Assembly (NCBI GenBank): GCA_020740775.1
Contig: JAHEWK010000005.1
Coordinates: 2,046,001 to 2,110,000, forward strand
Direction of reading: 5' to 3'
Length of the DNA stretch: 64,000 bases
Source of the DNA: Ilyonectria destructans
Taxonomy: Eukaryota; Ascomycota; Sordariomycetes; Hypocreales; Nectriaceae
Shown here: piece after piece, positions 1 to 9,834 of the stretch
Layout of the letters: every line of letters starts with the position of its first letter
How positions within the stretch are numbered: the first letter of the stretch is position 1
Notes under the pieces: generated by a model
The model's input: only the letters and a program-made list of their open reading frames with translations
Told to the model about the DNA's origin: nothing
Database searches by the model: none
Translations under genes and position numbers: made by a program

Positions 1-2108
1 GCTCTTGGAGTTTCCTCGTCTGCTCATCTTCGACCCGCTTTGAAAGACTCTTAATGAGATCCATAAATGACTGGAACTGCTTCAGGTCGAGTAGAGGTCC
101 TAAGCTCATATTCCAGAGAATAGGGAGGATGTCCATGGCCACAAAGTCTGCGTCAGCAGCTTGGCCCACAACCCGAAGGACATTTAAGGCTGCCATCATA
201 ACCGCTGGCTCCTTGGTCTTGATAACCTTCACTAGAGGAACAATCTTCTCCTGCATAGTGTACTTGTCGAGGGCACTTGACGAGGACGTCTTCTTGTTGG
301 TTGAAGCGAGACCATTCAAACCATCGTCTGGGCCCCCCGGCTCATTTGTCCCGCCGCAAAGAATCACAAAAGCCCGTAGACCACGGACCTTGATGGCGAG
401 ACTGTTGGTCTTGCTGAAGACGGCTGCAATTACGGGGAACAACTCATTCTTGATAGTGCTAAAGTCGAGGACTGGGAGGACGACCGGCAAGCTTCGTAGT
501 GCCGCGTCGACAATAGAGTGAGTCGGGCATTCAATGGCGGCCATAATTACTGGAAGCATATCTAAAGACAATATTAACGATTGTTAAAGTTGGAGGGGGG
601 AGAAATACATACCATCTTTGAACTCCTTTCCAGAACAGTTGTTGGAGATTGGGGAAAGGTTTTCTAGGACCACCATCAACCCCGCGTCTCTAGCCGGGTC
701 CTTTTCTTGTGATTGCTTTGCGTTGAGAACGAAGATTTCCCGTAGGGCTGGTCGGACCTTCTCACTAAACGCGCGGCGAGCCGAGGGAAGCAACTCAATG
801 ATCTTGAAGATATTCTGAAGGATGAGCGACTGAAGATCGCGGTCCTTGAGCTCGTCAAGCAATGCAGGCAACACCTTCTTTTCCATGACTGACTTGGGGA
901 AAGAAGGCAACACCTTGAGAAGACCACGCATGAACTGTGTCTTCTCGTTTGGAGTCTTGGCCGGGAACCCATCAAGAAACCGGATCGTCGAAACAAGAAT
1001 GTTGTCAAAGTATTCACTCTGTTGGAACTCACGGGCCGTCATCCTCTGAGCAGGCCGTCTTGTGATGAGCCGTGGCAGAACCTGGTACGAAAGTTCTTTA
1101 GGGAGCGGCCGCGATGAGAGGAAGTTGTTGTTGGTTGAGGGAACGCTGGACGAGGACTGGAAGAGTCGTTTGTAGGTAGAGAGGCTGCCATGGCACTCTA
1201 AGGGGGATTGGTGGGGCGAGTTGTACAAGGCTACCGACAAGAGACCAAGAGAAAACATGTCAGCAGAGTAATTGATGTTGTTGTCCACGACATAATCGGG
1301 CGAGGTGTAGTCGAGTTGCAGTTGAACTGTCTTGGGCAAACGGGTATCCATGTTGAGCACTTCGTAAAGACTGATCCCTTGGATGGAAGTTGGCTTATCG
1401 GAGTTCTCTGGCGGACTGCAAAACGCTAGGCCGCTGAGCTTCCAGTCAGACTGTTATGGTGTTAATAGATTCAGAAGCAAGTGAGGACTTGGAGATTTGA
1501 CGTGCCTTGGCATTGATAAGGACCGCATCGGGGGTGATGTTTCCATGAACAAGGCCTGCGTTCTCATGCAAGAACTCGAGAGCCTTGCTGATCTGCAGCA
1601 ATCCCTTTTGGATTTCGAGCTCATCAATCTCGAGCTCCCTTCGTCGCTTTACTCCGTCGGCATCTTCAGTGACGAATCGACTGGACCGTCCGCCAGGACC
1701 TCCAGCGCGCTCCTGTTCATCCTTTTCTTGTAGCACGCTCGAAAGTGATGCCGTCACCGGCTCAGTTACAAATTGCAGGCCTCCACCCCTCGTATCCTCT
1801 ACCGGCTCGACCAGCTCCAGGATGCTGGGATGGCGCAACTTGGCCAAGCTGGAGGCTTCCTTCTTCAACCGCTCGACAACCTCCTCGACCGTCTTCTTGA
1901 ACGAAGTGGCGCCTGAGCGCCCTAGCGAGTTGCCATGGGCATCGAGCGACTTGCGGTCGAAGACGAAGACACTGTAGGCCTTGCCGGTGGATTTCTTTTT
2001 GCAGTCGTAGATCTTCCAGGGACCAGCCGTCGAAGTCGGGGCAGACGAGATGGAGTAGTTTCCGGTGATGTTGGTGGCGGAGATGGACTTGAACGCCGAG
2101 GAGAACAT
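1..2108 (-). CDS. SCY1: SCY1-family pseudokinase with HEAT repeats, partial (C-terminus beyond left edge)
   Basis: Exons, 5' to 3': 2108-1506, 1450-613, 561-<1; about 667 codons are visible. The first 400 or so residues form a protein-kinase fold. The HRD loop reads HGNI (residue ~188) and the DFG position reads SGLAF after DWKL, so catalytic residues are missing, as is usual for SCY1/SCYL2 proteins. The following exon encodes helical repeats of HEAT type. Family knowledge: SCY1-like proteins act in clathrin/Golgi-endosome traffic, and the fission yeast relative is Ppk32. Intron 1 (1451-1505) works in frame only as a GC-AG intron; intron 2 (562-612) is GTATGT...TTTAG. The ATG at 2108 starts the only frame giving the N-lobe. 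Family assignment is confident; the symbol follows yeast usage. Confidence 0.88.
1451..1505 (-). other. GC-AG intron in SCY1
   Basis: The transcript reads AAG|GCACGT at the donor and AACAG|TCTGAC at the acceptor. Joining here gives INAK-SDWKLSGLAF without a frame change. The nearest GT, three bases downstream, puts a stop codon directly after the join. No other GT-AG pair here restores the frame of the next exon. Confidence 0.75.
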
Positions 2109-2655
2109 GGTGCGTTTACGCGGGGAGCGATTGGGCAGCTATCCCGATCATGTCGAGATGCCAGGGATAGTCAGGGGAGGCAGTTGAGTGCTTTGAGCGC
2201 ACTCGCCCGGTGTGAATCGCCGCTCCCTAAAATCGGATCTGGCGAGACAAAGGCGCAGGGCGAGGGCAGCGCGGTTCGAGTCGAAACGAGCGTGGGGTCG
2301 CGAGATTACGAGATCGTGGGATTGTCGAGGTTAGCGGGATGACGTGGGATGTTTGGTTGCGACGACGGCGACAGCAGCAGGCGCGTGGAGTTGACAAATA
2401 ATCCTTAATCCTTCCATATTAATTAGTGGAGGCCCCTCATCGCTGTTGGTGCGACGAGGCTCAGCGCTGTCGGCGGCGCCAGGTACCTAGATCCCAGGCG
2501 CGTCTACCTAGCCGGATGAGGTAAACAGCACTAACACCACTGCAGCACAGTGGCTCGCCCGGCTTCTAGGCTCTTTTCCAGGAGGGAGCTTCGACACAGG
2601 GCGTAACACGCAGGGCGTACCGAGTGCAGGACATGACGGATACGTTCGGTTCCAT

Positions 2656-2665
2656 CCGCGCGCGG
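2656..2665. promoter_or_regulatory. Candidate LeuB/Leu3-type site (CCGCGCGCGG)
   Basis: It is an everted CCG-N4-CGG palindrome about 350 bp upstream of a branched-chain aminotransferase. CCG-N4-CGG is the known core for Leu3/LeuB Zn2Cys6 regulators of branched-chain amino acid genes. The match is short and the local DNA is GC-rich, so this is suggestive only. Confidence 0.3.
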
Positions 2666-2902
2666 CAGGACACGGCAGTAGCGGCTGGCAACGGCATGTC
2701 CCTCCAAGTACCTCGGATTTGGGTATTCTGATGGCGGCCAGCCTATCGGGCAATTTCTAATCCAGATAAGTCGACGTTCCACTCTGTGTCCGATCCAACT
2801 CCGAAGCGCCATGACTGCAATAATCCTCGCCCACCGCAAATAAAAACCCCCAACTGCCTCTGCCCATCCTCACCGTCAATCGGCTTCGGGGCTTACCACA
2901 GA

Positions 2903-2909
2903 TATATAA
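2903..2909 (+). promoter_or_regulatory. TATA-like element of the aminotransferase gene
   Basis: TATATAA lies about 110 bp upstream of the ATG at 3017 and is followed by a pyrimidine-rich leader. The spacing suits transcription start 30-80 bp before the start codon. Confidence 0.4.
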
Positions 2910-3016
2910 CCATCCTCGGGAGCGTCGCGCAATCCTCTTCTGCATCAATTGGGCCTTTCTTGTCTGCTCTCGAGCTCGAAAAACCTGCTACGACACCCCC
3001 CAGAACCACATTCACA

Positions 3017-4297
3017 ATGAGACCCTTGCTTGTCTCCCGCTCCGCTCTCCGGAGCGCAACCAGAGCCTCCAGCTCGAGGCTATTGCCGCTCTGCCAGGCC
3101 TCGCGCTTCTACAGCGCCAAGGCCGGCGAACTCGATGCCTCCAAGCTCTCCATCACCAAGACCACTAGCCCCAAGGCCCTGAGCAAAGCCGAGGACCTAG
3201 TTTTCGGCCGCGAGTTCACTGGTAAGCCCCCTGCCTGACCATTAATCAGCCTTGCGACCCTGGCTAACATGCGCTTCGCAGATCATATGCTCGCCATCGA
3301 GTGGACCAAAGAGGATGGATGGAAGGAGCCCAAGATCACCCCCTACCAAAATCTGTCACTCGACCCCGCGACCTGCGTCTTCCACTATGCATTCGAGTGC
3401 TTCGAGGGAATGAAGGCCTACAAGGATAAGCAGGGCCAGGTGCGACTCTTCCGACCTGACAAGAACATGGCCCGGTTGAACAAGTCATCCGCCCGTATTG
3501 CCCTGCCGACCTTTGATGACAAGAGCTTGATCGAGCTCATCTCCAAGTTCGCCCAGCTCGACTCGCGCTTCATCCCCGAACAGCGCGGATACTCCATGTA
3601 CCTCCGTCCCACCATGATCGGAACCCAGAAGACCCTTGGCGTTGGCCCCCCTGGGTCTGCTCTTCTCTACGTTATCGCGTCGCCCGTCGGCCCCTACTAC
3701 CCCACCGGTTTCAAGGCCATCTCACTTGAGGCTACCGACTACGCCGTCCGAGCCTGGCCCGGAGGTGTCGGTGACAAGAAGCTCGGCGCCAACTATGCGC
3801 CTTGCATCCTCCCTCAGCTGCAGGCTGCCAGCCGCGGCTTCCAGCAGAACCTGTGGCTATTCGGCGAGGAGGAGTACGTCACCGAGGTGGGCACCATGAA
3901 CATGTTCGTGGCCCTGAAGAACAAGGAGACTGGTCAGAATGAGCTCGTCACCGCTCCCCTTGACGGCACCATCCTAGAGGGTGTGACCCGCGACTCTGTG
4001 CTTGCTTTGGCCCGAGAGCGTCTTGCTCCTAAGGGCTGGAAGATCTCGGAGCGAAAGTACACCATGAAGGAGCTGTCAGAGGCTTCCAAGGAGGGCCGAC
4101 TAATCGAGGCATTCGGTGCCGGCACCGCTGCCATCGTCAGCCCTATCCGCTCCATCTCCTGGAAGGGTGACCTCGTTGACTGCGGCCTAGCCAAGCACGA
4201 GGAGTCTGGTGAGATTGCTCTGCAGATGAAGGAGTGGATGGAGGCTATCCAGTACGGTGACGAGGAGCACGAGTGGAGTTTCGTCGCATCTTCCTAA
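3017..4297 (+). CDS. BAT1: Mitochondrial branched-chain-amino-acid aminotransferase
   Basis: Exons 3017-3221 and 3282-4297 give 406 aa. It transfers the amino group between Leu/Ile/Val and 2-oxoglutarate using PLP. The N-terminus, rich in Arg, Ser and Ala (MRPLLVSRSALRSATR), looks like a mitochondrial presequence of about 40 residues. The body is class IV aminotransferase: FHYAFECFEGMKAY near the start, the Schiff-base lysine in KKLGANYAP (about K235), and the class IV signature EVGTMNMF. Length fits fungal mitochondrial BCATs. The intron is 60 bp with donor G|GTAAGC, and splicing gives FTDHMLAIEW. The upstream CCG-N4-CGG site may link it to leucine control. I cannot tell from sequence whether this is the biosynthetic or the catabolic paralogue. 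Confidence 0.95.
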
Positions 4298-4719
4298 AAG
4301 GCGGACTAGGTACTTGGATGTATTGGCGTTCTAAGACGGCACTGGGAGCTGCGCTGGTTGCAAAGAATAAAAGAGAGTTCCCTGCACTCGCACGCATCCG
4401 CGACGTTGAATTTATGTGCATTTTGTTGCATCAAGTCCGCATTGGGCAGCTGAGGTGCAAGTGCTGACTCACTCGCAATGGACCAACTGCATTGCATGCA
4501 CATGCCTGCAACCACGAAATAACGAAATCACGAAACTGCGGAGAGCAAAGAGACCTGTCGTAGTGACCCGAACAACCAGTCTAGTGATTTGAACCATTGA
4601 AGGAAGTCGTCTTCCCAAAAATGCAGATAACATGTACAAGTTTGACGGCGCGACGAGTCTACCCTCGTCCCATCACAACCAGTTCCCTCCTTTCTTATGT
4701 CGACTCATCCATTGCGAAA
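4298..4719. other. Convergent 3' intergenic region
   Basis: This spacer lies between the stops of the aminotransferase (+) and the ESSS subunit gene (-). I see no coding exon or RNA gene. A GGTTCAAAT-like stretch near 4585-4600 does not fold into a tRNA T arm. Confidence 0.5.
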
Positions 4720-5231
4720 TCAATCCTTCTTCTCCTGCTTCGTAGGGTCGGGCAGGATGCCCTCCTGCTCTAACCTCCTTCGCGCCTCCTCGAGAGCCCA
4801 GGTCGAGACACTGTAGATGATGGTTAGCATTAGGTTACCCTGCCAAAATGCCGCATCGCCGTGATTCGCCATTGAGGCCCGGATTGCCCTCAATGGCAAC
4901 CACCCGGGGGCCATTCGTCACGCGGGACAGCCGCTTCGTCGTCCGGGAACGGAATATTGCGCGCAACTCACGTCGTGTCGGGCTTGAAGGCAAGGGCGAG
5001 GCCGGTGGCGGCGAGGCTGCCGAAGAAGAAGTACATGGGCCACTCCCAACCCTCGGGCTCAGCCTTCTCGCCGGGCTTGATGCCCCAGAGCCATCCGGAG
5101 GGGGGCTCGAATTGCGACTCGCCGTGGCCGCCCCGTCGGCGGGCGGTCACGGAGAAGGCTCTGGCGGAGGCGGGCTGGCGGACACAGCGGACCGCACGCA
5201 GGGGCGCGGCGGCGTGGCGGATGATGGCCAT
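4720..5231 (-). CDS. NADH:ubiquinone oxidoreductase (complex I) ESSS/NDUFB11-like subunit
   Basis: Exons 5231-4972 and 4810-4720 give 116 aa. The 161-bp intron has donor GTGAGT, a TGCTAAC branch site and acceptor CTACAG. The protein begins with a basic presequence (MAIIRHAAAPLRAVRCVRQ, then RAFSVTARR). It continues with the conserved ESSS block PPSGWLWGIKPGEK, one membrane span (about residues 67-85, MYFFFGSLAATGLALAF), and the short charged tail WALEEARRRLEQEGILPD. These match the accessory ESSS subunit of the membrane arm of mitochondrial complex I. A longer in-frame extension exists upstream, but the ATG at 5231 is directly followed by the targeting signal. Confidence 0.85.
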
Positions 5232-6088
5232 TGTTCGTCGAGGAATCGAGGGAATTCGGCGGTGCGGGAGGTCGTGTGGTGCCTCAATGGCTGGAGTGGA
5301 GAGGCGTGATGGCAGCTGGTGCTGAAGACTCGACGTTGTTGGTGAGGTCGAAGCCGGCAGATCGGAATATGAATTCACGTGACTGAAGGGGTCATAAGAC
5401 CACGCCTCAAATGCAGGCTAAGGCACACACCCCCTCAGCTCCGGCAAACATGCTTGCTCCGACTGAGAGATAAACCGCGATTAATTATGCAACAGTAATG
5501 TTGCCTCAAAAAGATGGAAATTATCCTGAAATACATCCAATCTCTATCATAATGCCATAAGCGTCTTCGAAAACTTTTGCTTTGGAATGAAACCCATCGG
5601 GCACGTATGGAGTACATCTGGACCGTGTGTAATTACCAGCTTGCGGCCCAAAGGCCAAAGCAACATCGCATGAACAAGGAGGGCCCCCGTCTTCAGTCTC
5701 TGCACTCCTTAATACAGTTCGCAAGCATGCTTCTCTGAAAATCTTCTCCTGGATTTCTCAATACACAGTTCTTTTCAATCTTTTGGCTGTAGGCGTTGAT
5801 CATATTGCCACTCTCCACTATATTATACATCGGCTAAAGCGCATTCCGGATACAATTCGTTCGGGTATTCGTCATCAACTTTCGTCAACCGCAGCGACCT
5901 TTTCAAAACCGTGGCGATAGAGTCAGAGACTGATATCTGGCAATTTCGAATAAAACGACAGTCTCAGTTCTCGATGGAGGTTGATAAGAGCTTGTCTGTG
6001 TCACGACTCACCCTCACTAATTCGCGCCGTCTGCACGGGTGAACTTGGGCTGTGAGTTTGAGTTGAACTCGGGCTATCCAAAACCACA
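5232..6088. promoter_or_regulatory. Divergent promoter region, ESSS subunit / BRE4-like transporter
   Basis: This 857-bp gap lies between divergent genes. The central part (about 5430-5960) is AT-richer than the flanks. Short open frames on the minus strand (5435-5724) have no coding character or recognisable domain. I see no defined element. Confidence 0.5.
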
Positions 6089-9000
6089 ATGGCCAGCGAC
6101 AAGATCGCGATGGCTGGCGAAACCTTGAGGGCACAAGATTGTTCAAAGCCGAGCCAGTCAAGTCATCTAGATGCTGGGGAAGCTCCATTCAAGGCCGGGG
6201 CAATGGACGCGATGGCTACTGAGCTGCAACGACTAGACCCGAGTAGGCTAACCAACCCGATGGCTCCTCGATCGGCCTCTCCGCCATCCATATCCTTTGC
6301 GGGAGGCTCTCTCGCGCGGCCGAACATAGGCTCTCGGCGTAGCTCCATACTGAGCGTCGCTCAGATCGACGAGATGATCACGGATGACCGCATCAACATG
6401 GACACCTATGGAGTGTCCGAGATGCGAGATGGCTTCTTCGATGCATTATTCCTAAAGCCCCTGCCCATCGCCCCAGGCGAAGTCATCGAGAGCTCCAAGG
6501 CAGCGCTGCCAAGGGAGTTCGACAAAAGCCATCCACTCTCGCCAAAGGCTTTCCTCCCTCGCCAGTGGCATGAGCTGCAGTCAGTGGCGCGGCGTATTAC
6601 GACCACGAGAGCTGGTATCAAGCTTCTCAAGTCCTTTACGGCTTTCTTTGTGGCGTATGTTCTCTGTCTTATCCCGGCGGTGCGAGGCTGGCTGGGCCGA
6701 TATGACTACATCATGGCAATATCCGTCATTATCAACCATCCAGCTCGTACGCTTGGATCACAAGTGGATGGTGCCGTCTTCACTATTATCGGCACCGCCT
6801 GTGGGTTGGGTTGGGGCGCTATCGGTCTGCTACTTTCTACTTCCACACCTTCCGCAAGTGCTGGTTATGGTGGTATCCTGACCATGTTTCTCGCTCTGTT
6901 CATGGCCAGTGCCGGATACATCCGATCCTTCTTCATTCGCTTTTATCAGGCCGTTCTGGCTGCTGGACTGGCCGTTGCTTTCACTACACTTGCAGAGACA
7001 AGTGGTCGAGACATCGGGTGGAAGTTGCGAAGTTATGCCGTACCCTGGCTTTTAGGACAAGCCATTGCTCTAGTCATCAATCTTGTCATGTTTCCCAATG
7101 CCGGGAACCGCCCGCTCACCGCGGCTCTTGACAAGTCTTTCAGGACTATGCAGGTGTGTCTTAACTATATCCTTTGTGCTCACCCCGTACTGAAATCCCT
7201 CAGGAAGCTCTCATCATCCCTCGCCCCAGGAATAGGAGGCTGAGAAGACGCCTTGCAAAGACCTTCATGGACATGTCACTGGCGTATCGTGACATGAGAA
7301 TCGATATTACCGTGACTCGGTTCCGCCCTGCAGATGTACGAGATTTGCGTAACCTCGTGCAGGGGGTTGTGAGGGCGCTCTTGTCAATGGACACGGAAAC
7401 TCTCCTCTTTGAGGATTGGAACTTGGAAGAGCAACAAGTTGAGATCACCATAGGCGATCCGGATGCAGCTTCGGTTGAAGATCCGGACTCGTCAGACGAA
7501 AGGTGTGAGTCATTATTTGATTTGGAAGACGTCCGTCGTAAGGTAGCCAATACCCTGTCGGAACCTACGAAAGAAGTTCTCGCTTGCATGACAGAAAGCA
7601 TGAAGAGATGCCATGCCGCGCTGATGGATCTCTCCGGTTATCGCAGCTACTTCGGCCCACCTGCCGACATTTCGTCAGATATCACCCCTATTCAAATCCG
7701 CATGACGAATGCCCTGGCTACTTTTGACATGGCGGAAGCAAGCCTGCTGGTTTCCAGCGACATCCCTGAATCCTACGCCGACCAGTCTGAGACGGTCGAG
7801 CTTTTCGTCTTCGCAAGGCATGTCCGCGAGGCTGCGGCCACTATTGCCAACCTCATGGTCAAAGTTCACGAAATGTACATCAGTTGTGACCGCATGCGGG
7901 TGAACCTCCCCACATACCCTCCCTGGAAGGCCGTCTACCGTACCAATGCCCAGGTCAGACATGACCGCGGCGGTGTCACGGCTGGCATATATCAGGCGAC
8001 ATTTGCGGAGATTTCGCACATGCTGGAGGTCATGAAAGCCAAGGAAAGTCATTCCGGGCCGCGGCCGAGTTATGAGGCCGTTACAAAGGTCGAGAGCATG
8101 CCCCATACGATGGAGTCCAGCATTAGGGGGCACCCAGCCTCCAAGAGGGATAAGCTTGGGTACAGAATCTGGAGGATCCTCCACCGAATGCAGGGGTTCG
8201 AGAGCAGATACGCCCTCAAAGTTGCCATCCTGGTCTCGTTGCTGTCAATCCCTGCATGGTTAACCGGCGACTCGAAGTGGTGGGATCACTACGAAGCCTG
8301 GTGGGCTGTGTGCATGGGCTGGATCATGATGCACCCAAGAGTTGGTGGCAATGTGCAAGATCTCGTAACACGAGCCTTTGCGGCCATCCTGGGCGCTGTC
8401 TGGAGCGGTGCTGCCTACGCTGCTGGGAACGGAAATCCCTTCGTCATGGCCACGTTTGCCGCCATCTACATGATCCCCATGCTATTTCGCTTCACTCAAA
8501 GTTCACACCCAGTAAGATACTGACCCATCTATCTCTCGATGATACCGGTTCTAACCTATCTCACAGCGGTCGGGCTTGGTCGGATGTCTCTCATTCACAG
8601 TCATCTCTCTTGGGCTGCGGGACCACTCTGATGCATCGTCCGCTGCTCTTCTCGCGATTCACAAGGGTTTAGTGTTCTTTGTCGGCACCACGACTCCGAT
8701 AATTGTTAACTGGGTTCTTTGGCCATTCGTTGCGCGGCACGAGCTCCGATATGCACTCTCATCCATGCTCTTCTTCATGAGCGTCATATACAGAAGTGAG
8801 CCAATCCCAATGTCTACGATAGATAGCCTTTCTCTAACGCCTTTAGATGTTGTCGCAAACTATGTGTACTTCGACGAGGGCGAAGATCCGACCCCCGATG
8901 ACGTTACAAGATCTGAGATGCTGGAAAGTCGTATGCGCGAAGGCTTCGTCAGAGTTCGACAACTCCTAGTACATCCCCCCTGAGCTTTGAAACTCCTCGG

Positions 9001-9735
9001 CTTAACACTTACCATTCCACTCAGGTCATGACCCGCCACGAACTCCGGCTTCGCGCTCCCTTCGATCCCCTACCATACTCTGCCCTGGCAGGCGCCTGCG
9101 AACGCTTCTTCGAGTACCTTATTGCCGTCCGCCAGTCTGCACTCTTCTATAACCCAAATTATATCCGCGACAACCCAGTCGCCGCAGAGAAGCTCCTCAG
9201 TTATCGTAGGGATGCCGTGGCATCCATCCTAGGAAACCTGTACATCCTAGCCGGGGCTTTGCGATCTCAGCGAAAAGTACCCGTGAGTTGCCATGCTTCC
9301 CTCTTTCGCTCCTCAAGACGACTGGGGCCGAATTGTGCCGCTGCCGTGGCGCTCTTTCCATAGCACATGTACTAACTAACTGTCTCTAGCGTTATCTTCC
9401 CAGTGCTGCAGCAGCTAGAAAGAAACTTCTCCTAAAAGCCGGCGAAGTTGCTAAGGAGATGGCTGAGGATGTCGAATATCAGGAACTCGAGAGACAGAAG
9501 ACATGGAGCGACATATACAGCTACTCGTACAACGAGAGCTTGACAGGCTGTGTCGCCCAGCTTGAGGAGTTGGAGAAGTTCACCAAGGTCATTGTGGGTG
9601 AAAAGGCGTGAGTTCCCCCTTATCATACAAGATATGGAAATTATTTGCTGACTTCACGATAGTTTTGAGGGTAAATTTAAGGGCGTGGAAGACTCTGACT
9701 CAGAAACAGATACGCCACCCAACGAACGGCGTTGA
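6089..9735 (+). CDS. BRE4/ArAE-type (DUF2421) multi-pass membrane protein
   Basis: Seven exons: 6089-7153, 7204-8511, 8567-8795, 8847-8968, 9025-9282, 9390-9607, 9663-9735; 1,090 aa. After a cytosolic N-terminus of about 180 residues comes a first cluster of about six membrane spans (LLKSFTAFFVAYVLCLIPAV onward). Then follow a long soluble region and a second cluster of spans around exons 2-3 (YALKVAILVSLLSIPAWL; WWAVCMGWIMMHP; LVFFVGTTTPIIVNWVLWPF). A soluble tail ends DSDSETDTPPNERR. This twin-bundle layout matches the fungal aromatic-acid-exporter-like family (ArAE_2_N plus ArAE_2) that includes fission yeast Bre4, linked to brefeldin A sensitivity. Substrate is unknown. All introns are 50-107 bp with matching phases; the stop is about 100 bp from the convergent DNA2 stop. 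Confidence 0.85.
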
Positions 9736-9834
9736 TGTTGTTTGCATTTCCTTTGATACCCTAAAATCTGCCATACCGCCCTGTATTCTATACCCCTTAT
9801 ACCTACCGGCCGTGTCCGGCCAAAACAAACCACG

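Larger units (their letters stand above)
2109..3016. promoter_or_regulatory. Divergent promoter region, SCY1 / branched-chain aminotransferase
   Basis: This 908-bp gap lies between two divergent start codons. On the aminotransferase side it has a TATA-like element at 2903-2909 (TATATAA), about 110 bp before the ATG, and a CCG-N4-CGG motif at 2656-2665. I find no coding exon; the open frames here lack coding character. Confidence 0.6.

Noticed and set aside
4575..4610. GGTTCAAAT (minus strand), resembling a tRNA B box
   Set aside because: Flanking bases do not form a T stem, and no acceptor stem or A box is present at the right distance.
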